From assembly GCA_963744735.1 (NCBI GenBank), contig CAVUVH010000002.1, forward strand, positions 313,341 through 377,340: a stretch of 64,000 bases of DNA. Direction: 5' to 3'. Each line of letters opens with the position of its first letter. The stretch's first letter is position 1. Below, in pieces: positions 31,559 through 41,596 of the stretch. A model generated the notes under the pieces. That model worked only from the letters and a program-made list of their open reading frames with translations, was not told the DNA's origin and searched no databases. A program made the translations under genes and the position numbers. The stretch is from RPQJ01 sp963744735 (GTDB lineage Bacteria; Pseudomonadota; Gammaproteobacteria; Steroidobacterales; Steroidobacteraceae).

Positions 31559-32338
31559 TCAGCGCACCAGGCTGCGGGTGGACTGCGGCATGAAGTCGAC
31601 GAGCAGCTGCACTTCGGGCTGCGTCTCGGCCGCTGCGCGCAGCTGCTCGATGGCCTCTTCGAGCTTCAGCCCGGAGCGATACAGCGTGCGGTAGGCGTTG
31701 CGCAGGTTGCGGATCTGTTCGGCGTGAAGCCGCGCCGCTTCAGGCCCTCGGAGTTGATGCTGTGCGGCCGGGCCGGGCGGCCGACCGCCATCACGTACGG
31801 CGGCACGTCGCGCGTGACCGCGGCGTTGTTGGCGATGAACGCATGCGCGCCGACCTTGCAGAACTGGTGGACGCCGGCAAAGCCGCCCATGATCACCCAG
31901 TCGCCGAGCTCCACGTGGCCGCCCAGCGTGGCGCTGTTGGCCAGCACGCACTGGTTGCCGACCTGGCAGTCGTGCGCGACGTGCGAGTACGCCATGAACA
32001 GGTTGTCGCTGCCGATGCGCGTCACGCCACGGTCCTTGGTCGTGCCGCGGTTCAGCGTGACGAACTCGCGGATCACGTTGCGGTCGCCGATCTCGAGCCG
32101 CGTGGGCTCGCCCCTGTATTTCTTGTCCTGCGGCGCGTCGCCGACCGAGGCGAACGTGGAAGACGGTTGTCGGCGCCGAGGCGCGTGTGGCCGTGCACTG
32201 ATCGCGTGCGCGGCCGAGCCGCGTGCGCGGACCGATCTCGACGCCCGGACCGATCACGCAATAGGGGCCGACCTCGACGCCCTCGCCGAGGATCGCGTCC
32301 GGCGCGACGATTGCGGTCGCGTGGATGGAGCCAGTCAT
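31559..32338 (-). CDS. lpxA: UDP-N-acetylglucosamine acyltransferase LpxA (frame-broken)
   Basis: LpxA performs the first lipid A acylation, adding a 3-hydroxyacyl chain from ACP. IHATAIVAPDAILGEGVEVGPYCVIGPGVEIGPRTRLG is the left-handed beta-helix start; IREFVTLNRGTTKDRGVTRIG and NLFMAYSHVAHDCQVGNQCVLANSATLGGHVEL contain the catalytic histidine; the helical C-terminus is AEQIRNLRNAYRTLYRSGLKLEEAIEQL. Breaks lie around 32160-32215 and near 31725. The length is about 258 residues. It lies 32 bases after fabZ in the lpxD-fabZ-lpxA-lpxB operon. Confidence 0.96.
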   Translation of the reverse strand: MTGSIHATAIVAPDAILGEGVEVGPYCVIGPGVEIGPRTRLGRARDQCTATRASAPTTVFHVRLGRRRAAGQEIQGRAHAARDRRPQRDPRVRHAEPRHDQGPWRDAHRQRQPVHGVLARRARLPGRQPVRAGQQRHAGRPRGARRLGDHGRLCRRPPVLQGRRACVHRQQRRGHARRAAVRDGGRPPGPAAQHQLRGPEAARLHAEQIRNLRNAYRTLYRSGLKLEEAIEQLRAAAETQPEVQLLVDFMPQSTRSLVR

Positions 32339-32370
32339 CGATGCATCTCCTTCATGCTGCCCGGGCGGCC

Positions 32371-32822
32371 TCAGCCCGGCATCACCATCATTTCTGCGGA
32401 CGCGGCTTCCTGCCCGTCGACCTCCGCCACGGTCGAGAACTTCCAGATCGTGCGGATCCGGCGCTCGAGCATCGACCTTCAGCAGCAACTGGTCGCCGGG
32501 CACGACCGGCCGGCGGAAGCGCGCCTTGTCGATGCCGGCGAAATAGAATTTGACGTTCTCGTCCGGGTAGACGTCGGCGGTGACGAAGCAGAGGATGCCG
32601 GCCGTCTGCGCCAGCGCCTCGAGCATGATCACGCCCGGCATCACCGGCCGGCCGGGAAAATGCCCGTTGAAGAACTGCTCGTTGGCGGTGACGTTCTTGA
32701 GCGCGACCGATGCGCTCGCCCGCCACGCACTCGAGCACCCGGTCGACCAGCAGCATCGGATAGCGGTGCGGCAGGCGCCGCATCACTTCATCGATCCCGA
32801 ATCCGCCGCTTGCTTCGCTCAT
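32371..32822 (-). CDS. fabZ: 3-hydroxyacyl-ACP dehydratase FabZ (frame-broken)
   Basis: FabZ dehydrates 3-hydroxyacyl-ACP in fatty-acid elongation and competes with LpxA/LpxD for the same acyl-ACP. GFGIDEVMRRLPHRYPMLLVDRVLEC holds the catalytic histidine, and MPGVIMLEALAQTAGILCF the catalytic glutamate; FYFAGIDKARFRRPVVPGDQLLLKV follows. After a break near 32470 the end reads RRIRTIWKFSTVAEVDGQEAASAEMMVMPG. A second break is near 32710. The length of about 149 residues is normal. The ATG at 32822 overlaps lpxD by ATGA. Confidence 0.96.
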
Positions 32823-33873
32823 GTGTCCTGCTTCCCCTCGTCCGCGTCCTGCGCGCCCGCTTGCTGCCCGCGTTCGAGCGCGCGCACGCGACGCGCCAGT
32901 TCGTCGAGCTGCTGGAACCGCGCGCTGTTGCGGCGAAATCGCCGCGCCTCGTCGAACGGCAGCTGCCCCGAATACAGCCCCGGCTTCGTGATCGAGTGCG
33001 TGACCATGGTCTTGCCGGTGAGGTACGACGTCGTCGCAGATCTCGAGGTGGCCGACGACCCCGACCATGCCGCCGATCATGCAGCGCTTGCCGATCGTCA
33101 CGCTGCCCGAGATGCCGACGCAGCCCGCGATGACCGTGTGCTCGCCGATGCGGCAGTTGTGCCCGACCTGCACCTGGTTGTCGATCTTGACGCCGTCCTC
33201 GATGACGGTGTCGCCGATCGCGCCGCGGTCGATGGTGGTGTTGGCGCCGATCTCGACGTCGTCGCCGATCACGACCGAGCCGACCTGCGGCACCTTGACG
33301 TAGCCGTCGCTGTCGGGCGCGTGGCCGAAACCGTCGGCGCCGATCACCACGCCGGGGTGCAGCAGGCAGCGCGTCGCCCACGCGCACGCCGCCGGCAAGC
33401 GTGACCTGCGCGACCAGCCGCGTGTCGGCCCCGACCTGCGCGCCATCCAGCACGATGCAGCCGGGGCCGACGCACGCGCCGGCGCCGATGCGCGCTGCGG
33501 CACCGACATAGGCCTGAGGGCCGATCCAGGCCGACGCATCGACGACCGCATCCGCGCTCCACGACCGCACTGGGATGACGTCCGCCGGTGACCGGCGCGC
33601 GCGGGATGCAGCAGCTGCGCGATCCGGGCGTAGGTCGCGTAGGGGTTGTCCGCGACCAGCGCGCGTCGGGCAGTCAGCGGCGCTGGCGGCATCGAGCACC
33701 ACGGCCGTGGCGCGCGTGCCGGGCAGGTGCCTGCGATAGCGGGGATTGGCGAGGAACGAGATCGCCCCCGGCGCGGCTTCCTGCAGGGTCGCGACGCGCT
33801 CGACCACGACGTCGGGATCGCCGCGCAGTTCGCAGCCGAAGCGGACCGCCAGTTCGCCGAGGCGCACCGGCAT
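32819..33873 (-). CDS. lpxD: UDP-3-O-(3-hydroxyacyl)glucosamine N-acyltransferase LpxD (frame-broken)
   Basis: LpxD is the third lipid A acyltransferase step. MPVRLGELAVRFGCELRGDPDVVVERVATLQEAAPGAISFLANPRYRRHL is the UDP-GlcNAc-binding domain. The hexapeptide helix includes AWIGPQAYVGAAARIGAGACVGPGCIVLDGAQVG, VIGADGFGHAPDSDGYVKVPQVGSVVIGDDVEIGANTTIDRGAIGDTVIEDGVKIDNQVQVGHNCRIGEHTVIAG. The C-terminal helix, FQQLDELARRVRALERGQQAG, forms the trimer cap. Breaks are near 33575, 33375 and 33030. The length is about 350 residues. Confidence 0.96.
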
Positions 33874-33910
33874 GGTCGATCCTGCCCCGGTCGCCCTGCC
33901 CGCTGCCGTC

Positions 33911-34440
33911 TCAGGGCTTGGCGGGAGCGCGGCCCTTGGCCTGCAGCGCGGACAGCACCTGGCGCGGTGATGTCGACCGCCGCGCTGGCGTACAGCGCAT
34001 CGGCGACGACGAGGTCGTAGCCGGCGCTCTTGGCGTAGGTCGTGCACTTCCTGCAGCACGGCGCGCTGCAGCTGGCCCAGCGCCTCGTTGCGGCGCACGT
34101 TGAGGTCCTCGAGGAACTCGTTCTGCTTGCGCGCGAGCTCGCGCTGGCCGTCGCGCAGGGCCTTCTCCTGGTTGCGGCGGTCGGCCTCGGCCATCGTCGC
34201 GCCGTCCTTCTGCAGCTTGTCCTCGCGTGCCTTGAGGTCGCGCTCGAGGTTCTGCAGCTCGCGCTTGCGTGCGGCGAACTCGTTCTCGAGGGCCTGCGAC
34301 GCTGCCTGCGCCTGCGGCGCCTCCTGCAGCAGGCGCGCGACGTTGACGACGCCGATCTTGGCCTGGGCCTGCGCCGCGGCCAACGGCAGCGAGCTGGCGG
34401 CGAGCGTCACGAGGGCGAGCACAGTGGTCTTGATACGCAT
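33911..34440 (-). CDS. skp: Periplasmic chaperone Skp/OmpH (frame-broken)
   Basis: Skp holds unfolded outer-membrane proteins in the periplasm. MRIKTTVLALVTLAASSLPLAAAQAQA is a signal peptide; AKIGVVNVARLLQEAPQAQAASQALENEFAARKRELQNLERDLKAREDKLQKDG is the start of the long coiled-coil tentacle, with NQEKALRDGQRELARKQNEFLEDLNVRRNEALGQLQRAV. Breaks near 34045 and 33965 precede the end VLSALQAKGRAPAKP. About 176 residues, family length. It is encoded between bamA and lpxD, as usual. Confidence 0.94.
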
Positions 34441-34453
34441 GGAACGGGGTACC

Positions 34454-36870
34454 TCAGAAAGCCTGGCCGATCGAGAACTGGAAGCCTTCCGTCTCGTCGG
34501 CGTATTCGACGCCGTCGCCGTCGGATCGTTGAGCGGGATCGCATAGCTGAACCGGAACACGCCGAGCGGCGCCAGCCACTGGACGGCCACGCCGGTCGAA
34601 TAGCGCAGTTTATCAAACGCGAACTCGTAGTCCACCGGCGTCACGCCGTCCGTGCCGACGAAGTTGATGTCTTCGGTCGGAGAACACGTTGCCGATGTCG
34701 AAAAACAGGCTGAAACGCGCGCTGTTGCGCCACTTTTCGGGCATCGGCAGCAGCAGCTCGGCCTGGTTGGTGAACTTGATGTTGCCGCCGTAGGGGTTGC
34801 CGAAGGAGTCCTTCGGGCCCAGCCGGCTCTCGCGGTAGCCGCGCACCGTCTCCGGGCCGCCGGCGAAGAAGTTCCGGTACGGCGGCATCGAGGTGGTGTC
34901 GCCCAGCGCCTTGCCGTAGCCGACCTCGCTGTTGAACATGAACGTCAGCCACTTGCCGAGCCGGCATGAACTGCAGGTAGTCGTAGTTGAGCGTGTAGAA
35001 CTCGACGTCGCTGCCCGGCAGCGTGTAGCTCGCGCCCAGCCGGTGGCGCGCGCCGCGGTCGGCGAACAGCGCGCGGTTGCGCGAATCGAACGACCAGCCC
35101 ACCGACGTCTCGAAGGTGTCGAACTTGGTGCCGTAGTAGGTGAGCCCGATCGGCGGCACGCCGACCAGGCTGACCTCGGTGTACGGGTTGCCGTTGTTCT
35201 GCACCCAGTCCAGGGCCTCGGCCGCCGACGAATTGGGGTCGGTGAACAGGTCGGAGCGCTGCGCCGACAGCCCGACGCGCACCGACTGGAACTCGGAGAT
35301 CGGCCAGCCGTAGTCGACGGCCGAGCGTGCCGGTCTCGGTCTCGAAGTCGGACGACGACTGCGTGAACTGCGTCGATCTGGCGCTAGGTGGCCGAGACCG
35401 TGCGCGAGACGCCGTCGATCGTGGTGTACGGGTCGGTGTGCGACAGGCTGTAGCACCTTGCTGTACTGGCCGGCGTTGAGCTCGGCGGCGACGCGGTTGC
35501 CGGTGCCCATGAAGTTGCTGTGCACGAAGCTGCCGTTCAGCAGGAACGACTGCGACTCGGAATAGCCGACGCCGCCGCTGAACTGCCCGGGCAGGCCTTC
35601 CTTGATCTCGTAGTTGACGTCGACCAGGTCGGGCGTGCCCGGCACGGGGTTGGTCTCGACCTCGACCTTCTCGATGTACGGCAGGCGCTGCAGGCGCAGC
35701 TTGGAGCGGTCGACCGCGGCGTTCGACAGGTAGCCGCCTTCCATCTGGCGCATCTCGCGGCGCAGCACTTCGTCGTTGATGCCCGTGGTGCCGCTGAAGG
35801 TGATGTGGCGCACGTAGGCGCGGTTGCCCGGGTCGACCAGGAACGTGAGCTCGATCTCCTTGGTCTCGGCGTTTTCCTTCGGCACCGGGTCGATCTTGGC
35901 GAACGCGTAGCCGTCCTGGCCCAGGCGCAGGGACATCAGCTCGGTGGTCGCCGTGACCATCTTGCGCGAGAAGACGTCGCCGCGGCGCACCTGCACGAGG
36001 CCCTTGCAGGTCCGCTTCCGGGACCACCAGGTTGCCGGCGATCTTGACGTCGGAGATGCGATAGACCTCGCCCTCCTTGACGTTGAGCGTGATGAAGATG
36101 TCGTCCTTGTCGGGCGCGATCGCGACCTGCGTCGACTCGACGTCGAAGTTCGCGTAGCCGCGGTCCATGTAGTACGAGCGCAGCTTCTCGATGTCGCCGG
36201 AGAGCTCCTCGCGCGAGTAGCGGTCGTCCTGGCGGTACCACGACAGCCAGTTGGGCGTGCCGAGCTTGAACGCCTCGAGCAGGTCGTCGTCGCTGAACGC
36301 CTCGTTGCCGACGACGTTGATCTGCCGGATCTTCGAGCGCTTGCCCTCGACGATCTCGATGGCGATCTTGACCCGGTTGCCGGCGACCTCCTCGACCTTG
36401 GTCTCGACCTGCACGGCGTACTTGCCGCGCGAGTAGTACTGGTCGGTGAGGTAGCGCTTGACCTCGTCGAGCGTCGACTGGTTGAAGGTCTTGCCGCGCG
36501 CGAGGCCGACGTTGCGCAGCGACTTCTCGAGGTCCTCGGTCTTGATGTCCTTGTTGCCCGTGATCGAGAAGCTCTCGATCGAGGGTCGCTCGAGCACGGC
36601 GACCACCAGCGTGCCGCCGTCGCGGCGGATCTCGACGTCGCGGAAGAAGCCGGTCCCGTACAGCGCGCGCAGCGCCTCTTCGACGCGGCGGGCGTCGAGG
36701 CGGTCGCCGATGTTGACGGGCAGGTAGTTGTAGACCGTGCCTTCCGTGATGCGCTGCAGGCCCTCGATCCGGATGTCGCCGACGGTGAATTCGCCGGACT
36801 CGGACTGGGCGAGCACGGCAGGCACGGCAAGCAGGAGGGCCGGCAGGACGGCCGCGTACTTCGATCGCAT
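34454..36870 (-). CDS. bamA: Outer-membrane protein assembly factor BamA (frame-broken)
   Basis: BamA is the core barrel of the outer-membrane protein insertion machine. MRSKYAAVLPALLLAVPAVLAQS is the signal peptide; FTVGDIRIEGLQRITEGTVYNYLPVNIGD opens POTRA1 and RPSIESFSITGNKDIKTEDLEKSL, IRQINVVGNEAFSDDDLLEAFKL, VYRISDVKIAGNLVVPEADLQ and RAYVRHITFSGTTGINDEVLRREMRQMEG begin POTRA2 to 5. FFAGGPETVRGYRESRLGPKD has the conserved barrel RGY region. It ends FQFSIGQAF with the C-terminal phenylalanine. Breaks are near 36010, 35460, 35350, 34965, 34680 and 34510. About 800 residues. Confidence 0.96.
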
Positions 36871-36886
36871 GTTTTTCAGGGCAGGC

Positions 36887-38258
36887 TCAGCTGAACAACC
36901 GTGAGAGGTCGTTGTAGAACGCGAAACTCATGAGCATCAGCAGCAGCAGGATGCCGACCTGCTGGCCGACCGCCTGCGCGCGCTCGGAAAGCGGGCTGCC
37001 CTTGACGAGTTCGGCCAGCTGGTAGACCACCTGGCCGCCGTCGAGGATCGGAATGGGCAGCAGATTCAGCACGAACAGGCTCACGCTCACGACCGCGAGG
37101 AAGGAAAGGAACGACAGTATGCCCTGTCGCGCGGAAAAACCGGCGTACTCCGCGATGTTGATCGGCCCGCTGAGGTTCTTGACCGAGACGTCGCCGGTGG
37201 CCACGTTCCAGATCATGCGGATCGTCAGCACCGACATGTCCCAGGTCTTCCCGACGGCACGGCCGACGGAGGCCAGCGGGCCGAAACGTTCGACGGTGCG
37301 CATCTCCGGCGGGATCGCCAGCCCGCTGACCGGCTGGACGCCGATGCGGCCGACCATGCGGTCGCCGTCGCGCTGGGCTTCCACCTCGATCGGCAGCTCG
37401 CAGGCGCTCGCCCTTGCGCTCGATCGCGAACGTGAGCGTCTTGCCCGGGCTCGGCTGGACGATCCTGACCATGGCCGTGAAATCCTCGACCGGCTGGCCG
37501 TCCACCGCGACCACCGTGTCGCCGAGCTGCAGCCCGGCCCGCTCCGCCGGGCTGTCCGGCACGATCTTGCCGACTTCGGTCGGCACCGTTGGATACCAGA
37601 AGTCGAAACCCAGGCCCGGCAGCAGCGCGCCCGGCTCGGTCAGGGCGCGCCGTTCGCCGTCGTCGATCTGCAGCGACACCGGCCGGGGACCGCCCTGCCC
37701 GGCGTCGGCCTGCACTTCGAGTTCGATCGGGGTGCCGTCCATCAGGCGCTCGAGGATCGCGAGCACGGCGCCTTCACGCGTGGCCACCGGCCGTCCGCCG
37801 ACGCCTGTGATCGAGTCGCCCGTCAGCAGGCCGGCGCGGGCGGCAACGGAGTCGGCCGTCACGTCACCGACGACCGGCTTCAGGGCCGGCGTGCCGACGA
37901 CGAGCAGGACCCAGTAGGCCAGCGCGGCAAACAGGAAATTGGCGAACGGTCCGGCCAGCAGCACCAGGATGCGCGCCCAGACCGGCTTGCGGTTGTAGGC
38001 CTGGCTCGCCATGTCGGGCGCGACCGGAGCTTCACGCTCGTCGAGGAGTTTGACGTAACCCCCTAACGGGATTGCAGAAAATGCGTACTCGGTGCCGTCG
38101 CTGCCGGTCCGTGACCAGAGCACCTTGCCGAAACCGATCGAGAAGCGCAGCACCTTGATGCCGAGGCGCCGGGCCATCCAGAAATGGCCGTACTCGTGCA
38201 CCGCGACGAGCACGCCGATGGCCACGAGGAACGCCGCCAGATAAGTCAGTATCGTCAT
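36887..38258 (-). CDS. rseP: Site-2 protease RseP (one frame break)
   Basis: RseP is the intramembrane zinc protease that cleaves RseA after DegS, linking this cluster to the rpoE-rseA-rseB operon at the start of the window. GVLVAVHEYGHFWMARRLGIKVLRFSIGFG contains HExxH; two PDZ domains are seen (GLLTGDSITGVGGRPV; VPDSPAERAGLQLGDTVVAVDGQPV); NLLPIPILDGGQVVYQLAELVKG carries the LDG metal-ligand motif. One break near 37400 joins RKGERL to EVEAQRDGDRMVGRIGV. About 457 residues. The ATG overlaps the dxr stop by ATGA. Confidence 0.96.
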
Positions 38259-39446
38259 GCACCTGCCCGGGCAGCCCGTCCCAGCCTCGCCAGCGCGAGC
38301 GTCCGGGCCCAACGGTCTGCTTCCAGAATGTCCTCAATCCCGCGTGCCGGCTCGTTGCCGTGCGCCTGCATCACGCCGTCGATCAGCGCCGGGATGCCCA
38401 GGAAATCGAGCCCGCCCTCGAGGAACGCGGCCACCGCGACTTCGTTGGCGGCGTTCAATGCCGCCGGCGCCGTGCCGCCGGCCTCGGCCGCGCTGCGCGC
38501 CAGCCCCAGCGCCGGAAACCGGACCAGGTCCGGAGCCTCGAAATCAAGCCGCGCCGCCGCCACGAGATCCAGCGATTCTACACCGGACGCGATCCGTTCC
38601 GGCCAGCCGAGCGCGTGCGCGATGGGCGTGCGCATGTCGGGATTGCCGAGCTGCGCCAGGATCGACCCGTCCACGTACTCCACCATCGAATGCACGATGC
38701 TCTGCGGATGTACGACCACCTGCACGGCGGACGGTTCCATCCCGAACAGCACGCAGGCCTCGATCAGCTCGAGGCCCTTGTTCATCAGGGTGGCGGAATC
38801 GACCGAGATCTTGCGCCCCATGCGCCAGCGCGGGTGCGCGCAGGCCTGCTCCGGGGTGACGTCCGCCATCTGCTCGCGCGTTGCGCGCAGGAACGGGCCG
38901 CCCGACGCCGTGAGCAGGATCCGCCGCACGCCTGCCGGGGCCGCACCGGTCCGCAGCGTGTGCGGCATGCACTGGAAGATCGCGTTGTGCTCGCTGTCGA
39001 TCGGCACCAGCACCGCGCCGCCCTGGCGCGCGGCGTCGACCAGCAGCGACCCGGCCATCACCAGGGATTCCTTGTTCGCGACCAGCACCTGCTTGCCGGC
39101 GCGCGCGGCCGCGAGCGTCGAGGGCAGCCCGGCCGCGCCGACGATCGCGGCCATCACGACGTCGACATCGGCACTGGCCGCGCAGGCGTCGAGCGCCGCC
39201 GGGCCGCAATGCACCTCGGTCGGACAGCCTGCGGCGCGCAACTCGCTGCTCGAGTGCCCGGGCGGCCGCGGCCTCCTGCAGCACCGCGATCGCCGGCCGG
39301 AAGCGCAGGCACTGCGCGAGCAGCGCGGAGCCATTGGAGGCGGCCGCAAGCGCCGTCACGCGGTACCGGTCCGGGTGCTGGCCCAGCACGTCGAGCGTGC
39401 TGACGCCGATGCTGCCGGTGCTGCCCAGGACCGCGACCCGCTTCAT
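38255..39446 (-). CDS. dxr: 1-deoxy-D-xylulose 5-phosphate reductoisomerase (one frame break)
   Basis: Dxr is the committed step of the MEP isoprenoid pathway. MKRVAVLGSTGSIGVSTLDVLGQHPDRYRVTALAAASNG binds NADPH. After a break near 39245, VMAAIVGAAGLPSTLAAARAGKQVLVANKESLVMAG, LVPIDSEHNAIFQCM, RRILLTASGGPFL and HPRWRMGRKISVDSATLMNKGLELIEACVLFG carry the metal- and substrate-binding residues. About 396 residues. It provides precursor for undecaprenyl phosphate made by the nearby uppS, and overlaps cdsA by ATGA. Confidence 0.97.
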
Positions 39447-40255
39447 GGCACGAGCCCGAGCACCAGCAGGCCGAGCAGGAAAGTCGGCGCCGCCGCAGTC
39501 AGGCTGTCGATGCGGTCGAGCAGGCCGCCGTGGCCCGGCAGCAGGCGGCCGCTGTCCTTGAGCCCGACATGACGCTTGAACATGCTCTCGGTCAGGTCGC
39601 CGATCACGGACACGACGGCGACCAGCAGGCACAGCAGCAGCCAGGGCCAGAACGGCATGTCGAAGATGCTCGCGCCGGCCACGGCCACGCCGGTCGCGGC
39701 CACCATGCCGGCGACGAAGCCCTCCCAGGTCTTGCCGGGACTGACCTGCGGCGCGAGCTTGTGCCGGCCGAACAGGCGGCCGCCGAAATACGCGCCGACG
39801 TCCGCCGCCGCGATCAGCACCAGCAGGTACAGCAGCAGCCATTGTCCGTTGGGCTGCAGGGTGACCAGGTGCGACAGTCCGATGCCGGCCGGCACCAGCA
39901 CCATGAAGCCCGCGACCGCCGCGGCACGGCGCCCGCCCGCCTGCGCGCGCAGCGCCAGCCAGAGGAAGGCGACGATCCACCACGCCACGGCCAGGCGCAG
40001 CTCGTGGTTGAGCCAGCGCGGATCGCCCGCCAGCATCTCGGCGCCCGTCAGTACCAGCAGGATCGCGGCGGCATAGGACAGCCGCGCGGGCACCGAGTTC
40101 AGCCGCACGAAGCCTGCCCATTCGTAGCCGGCGCCGAAGATCGCCACCGAGATCAGCACCACGGCCACGGTGGGCGGCAGCCAGACCAGGACGACGACGA
40201 CCAGCGCCGCAAGCAGCAGCGCGGTCAGGATGCGCGCACGCAGCGGGTGGTTCAT
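39443..40255 (-). CDS. cdsA: Phosphatidate cytidylyltransferase CdsA
   Basis: The gene is intact, 270 residues. It makes CDP-diacylglycerol, the precursor of all bacterial phospholipids. Multiple transmembrane helices are followed by the family signature SVIGDLTESMFKRHVGLKDSG and LLPGHGGLLDRIDSLTAAAPTF. LAPQVSPGKTWEGFVAGMV is the other conserved loop. It lies between uppS and dxr with ATGA overlaps on both sides. It opposes the phospholipid-degrading plcP-agt module at 52-54 kb. Confidence 0.96.
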   Translation of the reverse strand: MNHPLRARILTALLLAALVVVVLVWLPPTVAVVLISVAIFGAGYEWAGFVRLNSVPARLSYAAAILLVLTGAEMLAGDPRWLNHELRLAVAWWIVAFLWLALRAQAGGRRAAAVAGFMVLVPAGIGLSHLVTLQPNGQWLLLYLLVLIAAADVGAYFGGRLFGRHKLAPQVSPGKTWEGFVAGMVAATGVAVAGASIFDMPFWPWLLLCLLVAVVSVIGDLTESMFKRHVGLKDSGRLLPGHGGLLDRIDSLTAAAPTFLLGLLVLGLVP

Positions 40256-40992
40256 CGTGCCGCCTGCGCGGCGGTCAGGCCGAAGCGCCGCTGGCGGCCG
40301 GCGTAGAAATCGAGGGCGGCCTCGAGCGCGGCGTCATCGAAATCGGGCCACAGCGTGTCGCAGAAATAGAGCTCGGAATAGGCCAGGTGCCAGAGCAGGA
40401 AATTGCTGATGCGCTGCTCGCCGCCGGTGCGGATGAACAGGTCGGGCTCCGGCGCACCGGCGAGCTGCAGTTCGCTGGCAAACAGGGCCTCGTCGATCGC
40501 CTGCGGCTCGAGCTGCCCCGCGGCCGCCCGCGCCGCCAGCCGGCGCGCGGCCTCGACCATGTCCCAGCGCCCGCCATAGGAGACGGCAACGTACAGCGTC
40601 ATGCGCGTGTTGGCCGCCGTGAGCGCCTCGGCGGCGGCGATCTTCTCCGGCAGCCCGACGCGCAGCCGCGAGCAGTCGCCGATGAAGCGCACGCGGATCT
40701 GGTGCTCGTGCAGGCGGCTGACCTCCTTGTCGATCGACTCGACGAAGAGCTCCATCAGCCGCGTCACTTCCTCCGGTGGCCGCTGCCAGTTCTCGCTCGA
40801 GAAGGCGAAGACCGTCAGCGCCTCGATGCCGCGACGCGCGCAGCCCTCGACCGTCGCGCGCACGGCCTTGGCGCCCGCGCGGTGGCCGGCGTGGCGCGGC
40901 AGGTGGCGCCGCTGTGCCCAGCGCCCGTTGCCATCCATGATGACGGCGACGTGGCGTGGAAGGCCGGACGCGCCCGCTGCAGCGTGAGGCAC
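40252..40992 (-). CDS. uppS: Undecaprenyl diphosphate synthase (cis-prenyltransferase)
   Basis: The gene is intact, 246 residues. It makes the C55 lipid carrier for peptidoglycan and LPS. LPRHVAVIMDGNGRWAQRRHLPRHAGHRAGAKAVRATVEGC includes the catalytic aspartate in MDGNGRWA; LTVFAFSSENWQRPPEEVTRLMELF, LYVAVSYGGRWDM and PEPDLFIRTGGEQRISNFLLWHLAYSELYFCDTLWPDF are family blocks. The stop overlaps cdsA; the start is 3 bases after the frr stop. Confidence 0.97.
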   Translation of the reverse strand: MPHAAAGASGLPRHVAVIMDGNGRWAQRRHLPRHAGHRAGAKAVRATVEGCARRGIEALTVFAFSSENWQRPPEEVTRLMELFVESIDKEVSRLHEHQIRVRFIGDCSRLRVGLPEKIAAAEALTAANTRMTLYVAVSYGGRWDMVEAARRLAARAAAGQLEPQAIDEALFASELQLAGAPEPDLFIRTGGEQRISNFLLWHLAYSELYFCDTLWPDFDDAALEAALDFYAGRQRRFGLTAAQAAR

Positions 40993-40995
40993 GGC

Positions 40996-41553
40996 TCAGA
41001 CCTGCATCAGTTCCTTTTCCTTCTCGTGCAGCACCACGTCGACCTCGGCGACGTACTTGTCGGTGAGCTTCTGCACGTCGTCCTGCGCCCGACGGTCGTC
41101 GTCCTCGGAGACGAGCTTCTCCTTCAGCAGTTCCTTCAGGTCCTGCATGACGTCGCGGCGGACGTTGCGGATGGCGACGCGCGCGTTCTCGGCCTCGTGC
41201 TTGACGACCTTGGTCAGGTCGCGGCGGCGCTCCTCGGTGAGCGCCGGCATCGGCACGCGGATCACGCTGCCGGCCGTGTTCGGCGTGATGCCGAGGTCGG
41301 ACTTCATGATCGCCTTCTCGATCACCGACACCATCTGCTTGTCGTAGGGCACGATGGTGAGCGTGCGCGCGTCCTCGACCGCGACGTTGGCGACCTGGTT
41401 GAGCGGCGACTCGGCGCCGTAGTAGTCGACGCGGATGTGGTCGACCAGGCTGGCGCTGGCGCGGCCGGTGCGCAGGCGCTTCAGTTCGTGACGGTAGGCC
41501 GCGACACACTTGGCCATGCGTTCGGCGGCGTCTTTCTTGATGTCCTCGAGCAT
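40996..41553 (-). CDS. frr: Ribosome recycling factor
   Basis: The gene is intact, 185 residues from MLEDIKKDAAERMAKCVAAYRHELKRLRTGRASASLVDHI. RRF splits post-termination ribosomes with EF-G. PLNQVANVAVEDARTLTIVPYDKQMVSVIEKAIMKSDLGITPNTAG and VIRVPMPALTEERRRDLTKVVKHEAENARVAIRNVRRDVMQDLK are diagnostic. The start at 41553 matches family length; an in-frame ATG at 41628 is too far upstream. Its place between pyrH and uppS is the standard one. Confidence 0.97.
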   Translation of the reverse strand: MLEDIKKDAAERMAKCVAAYRHELKRLRTGRASASLVDHIRVDYYGAESPLNQVANVAVEDARTLTIVPYDKQMVSVIEKAIMKSDLGITPNTAGSVIRVPMPALTEERRRDLTKVVKHEAENARVAIRNVRRDVMQDLKELLKEKLVSEDDDRRAQDDVQKLTDKYVAEVDVVLHEKEKELMQV

Positions 41554-41596
41554 GCTGTCTCCCAGTCGGGCGGCCCGTGGCCGTCGTTGATTCTTG

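Noticed and set aside
31559..32644. A FabZ-LpxA fusion frame
   Set aside because: The join depends on the frame break near 32470; the repaired fabZ ends EMMVMPG at 32371 and lpxA starts at its own ATG 32338.
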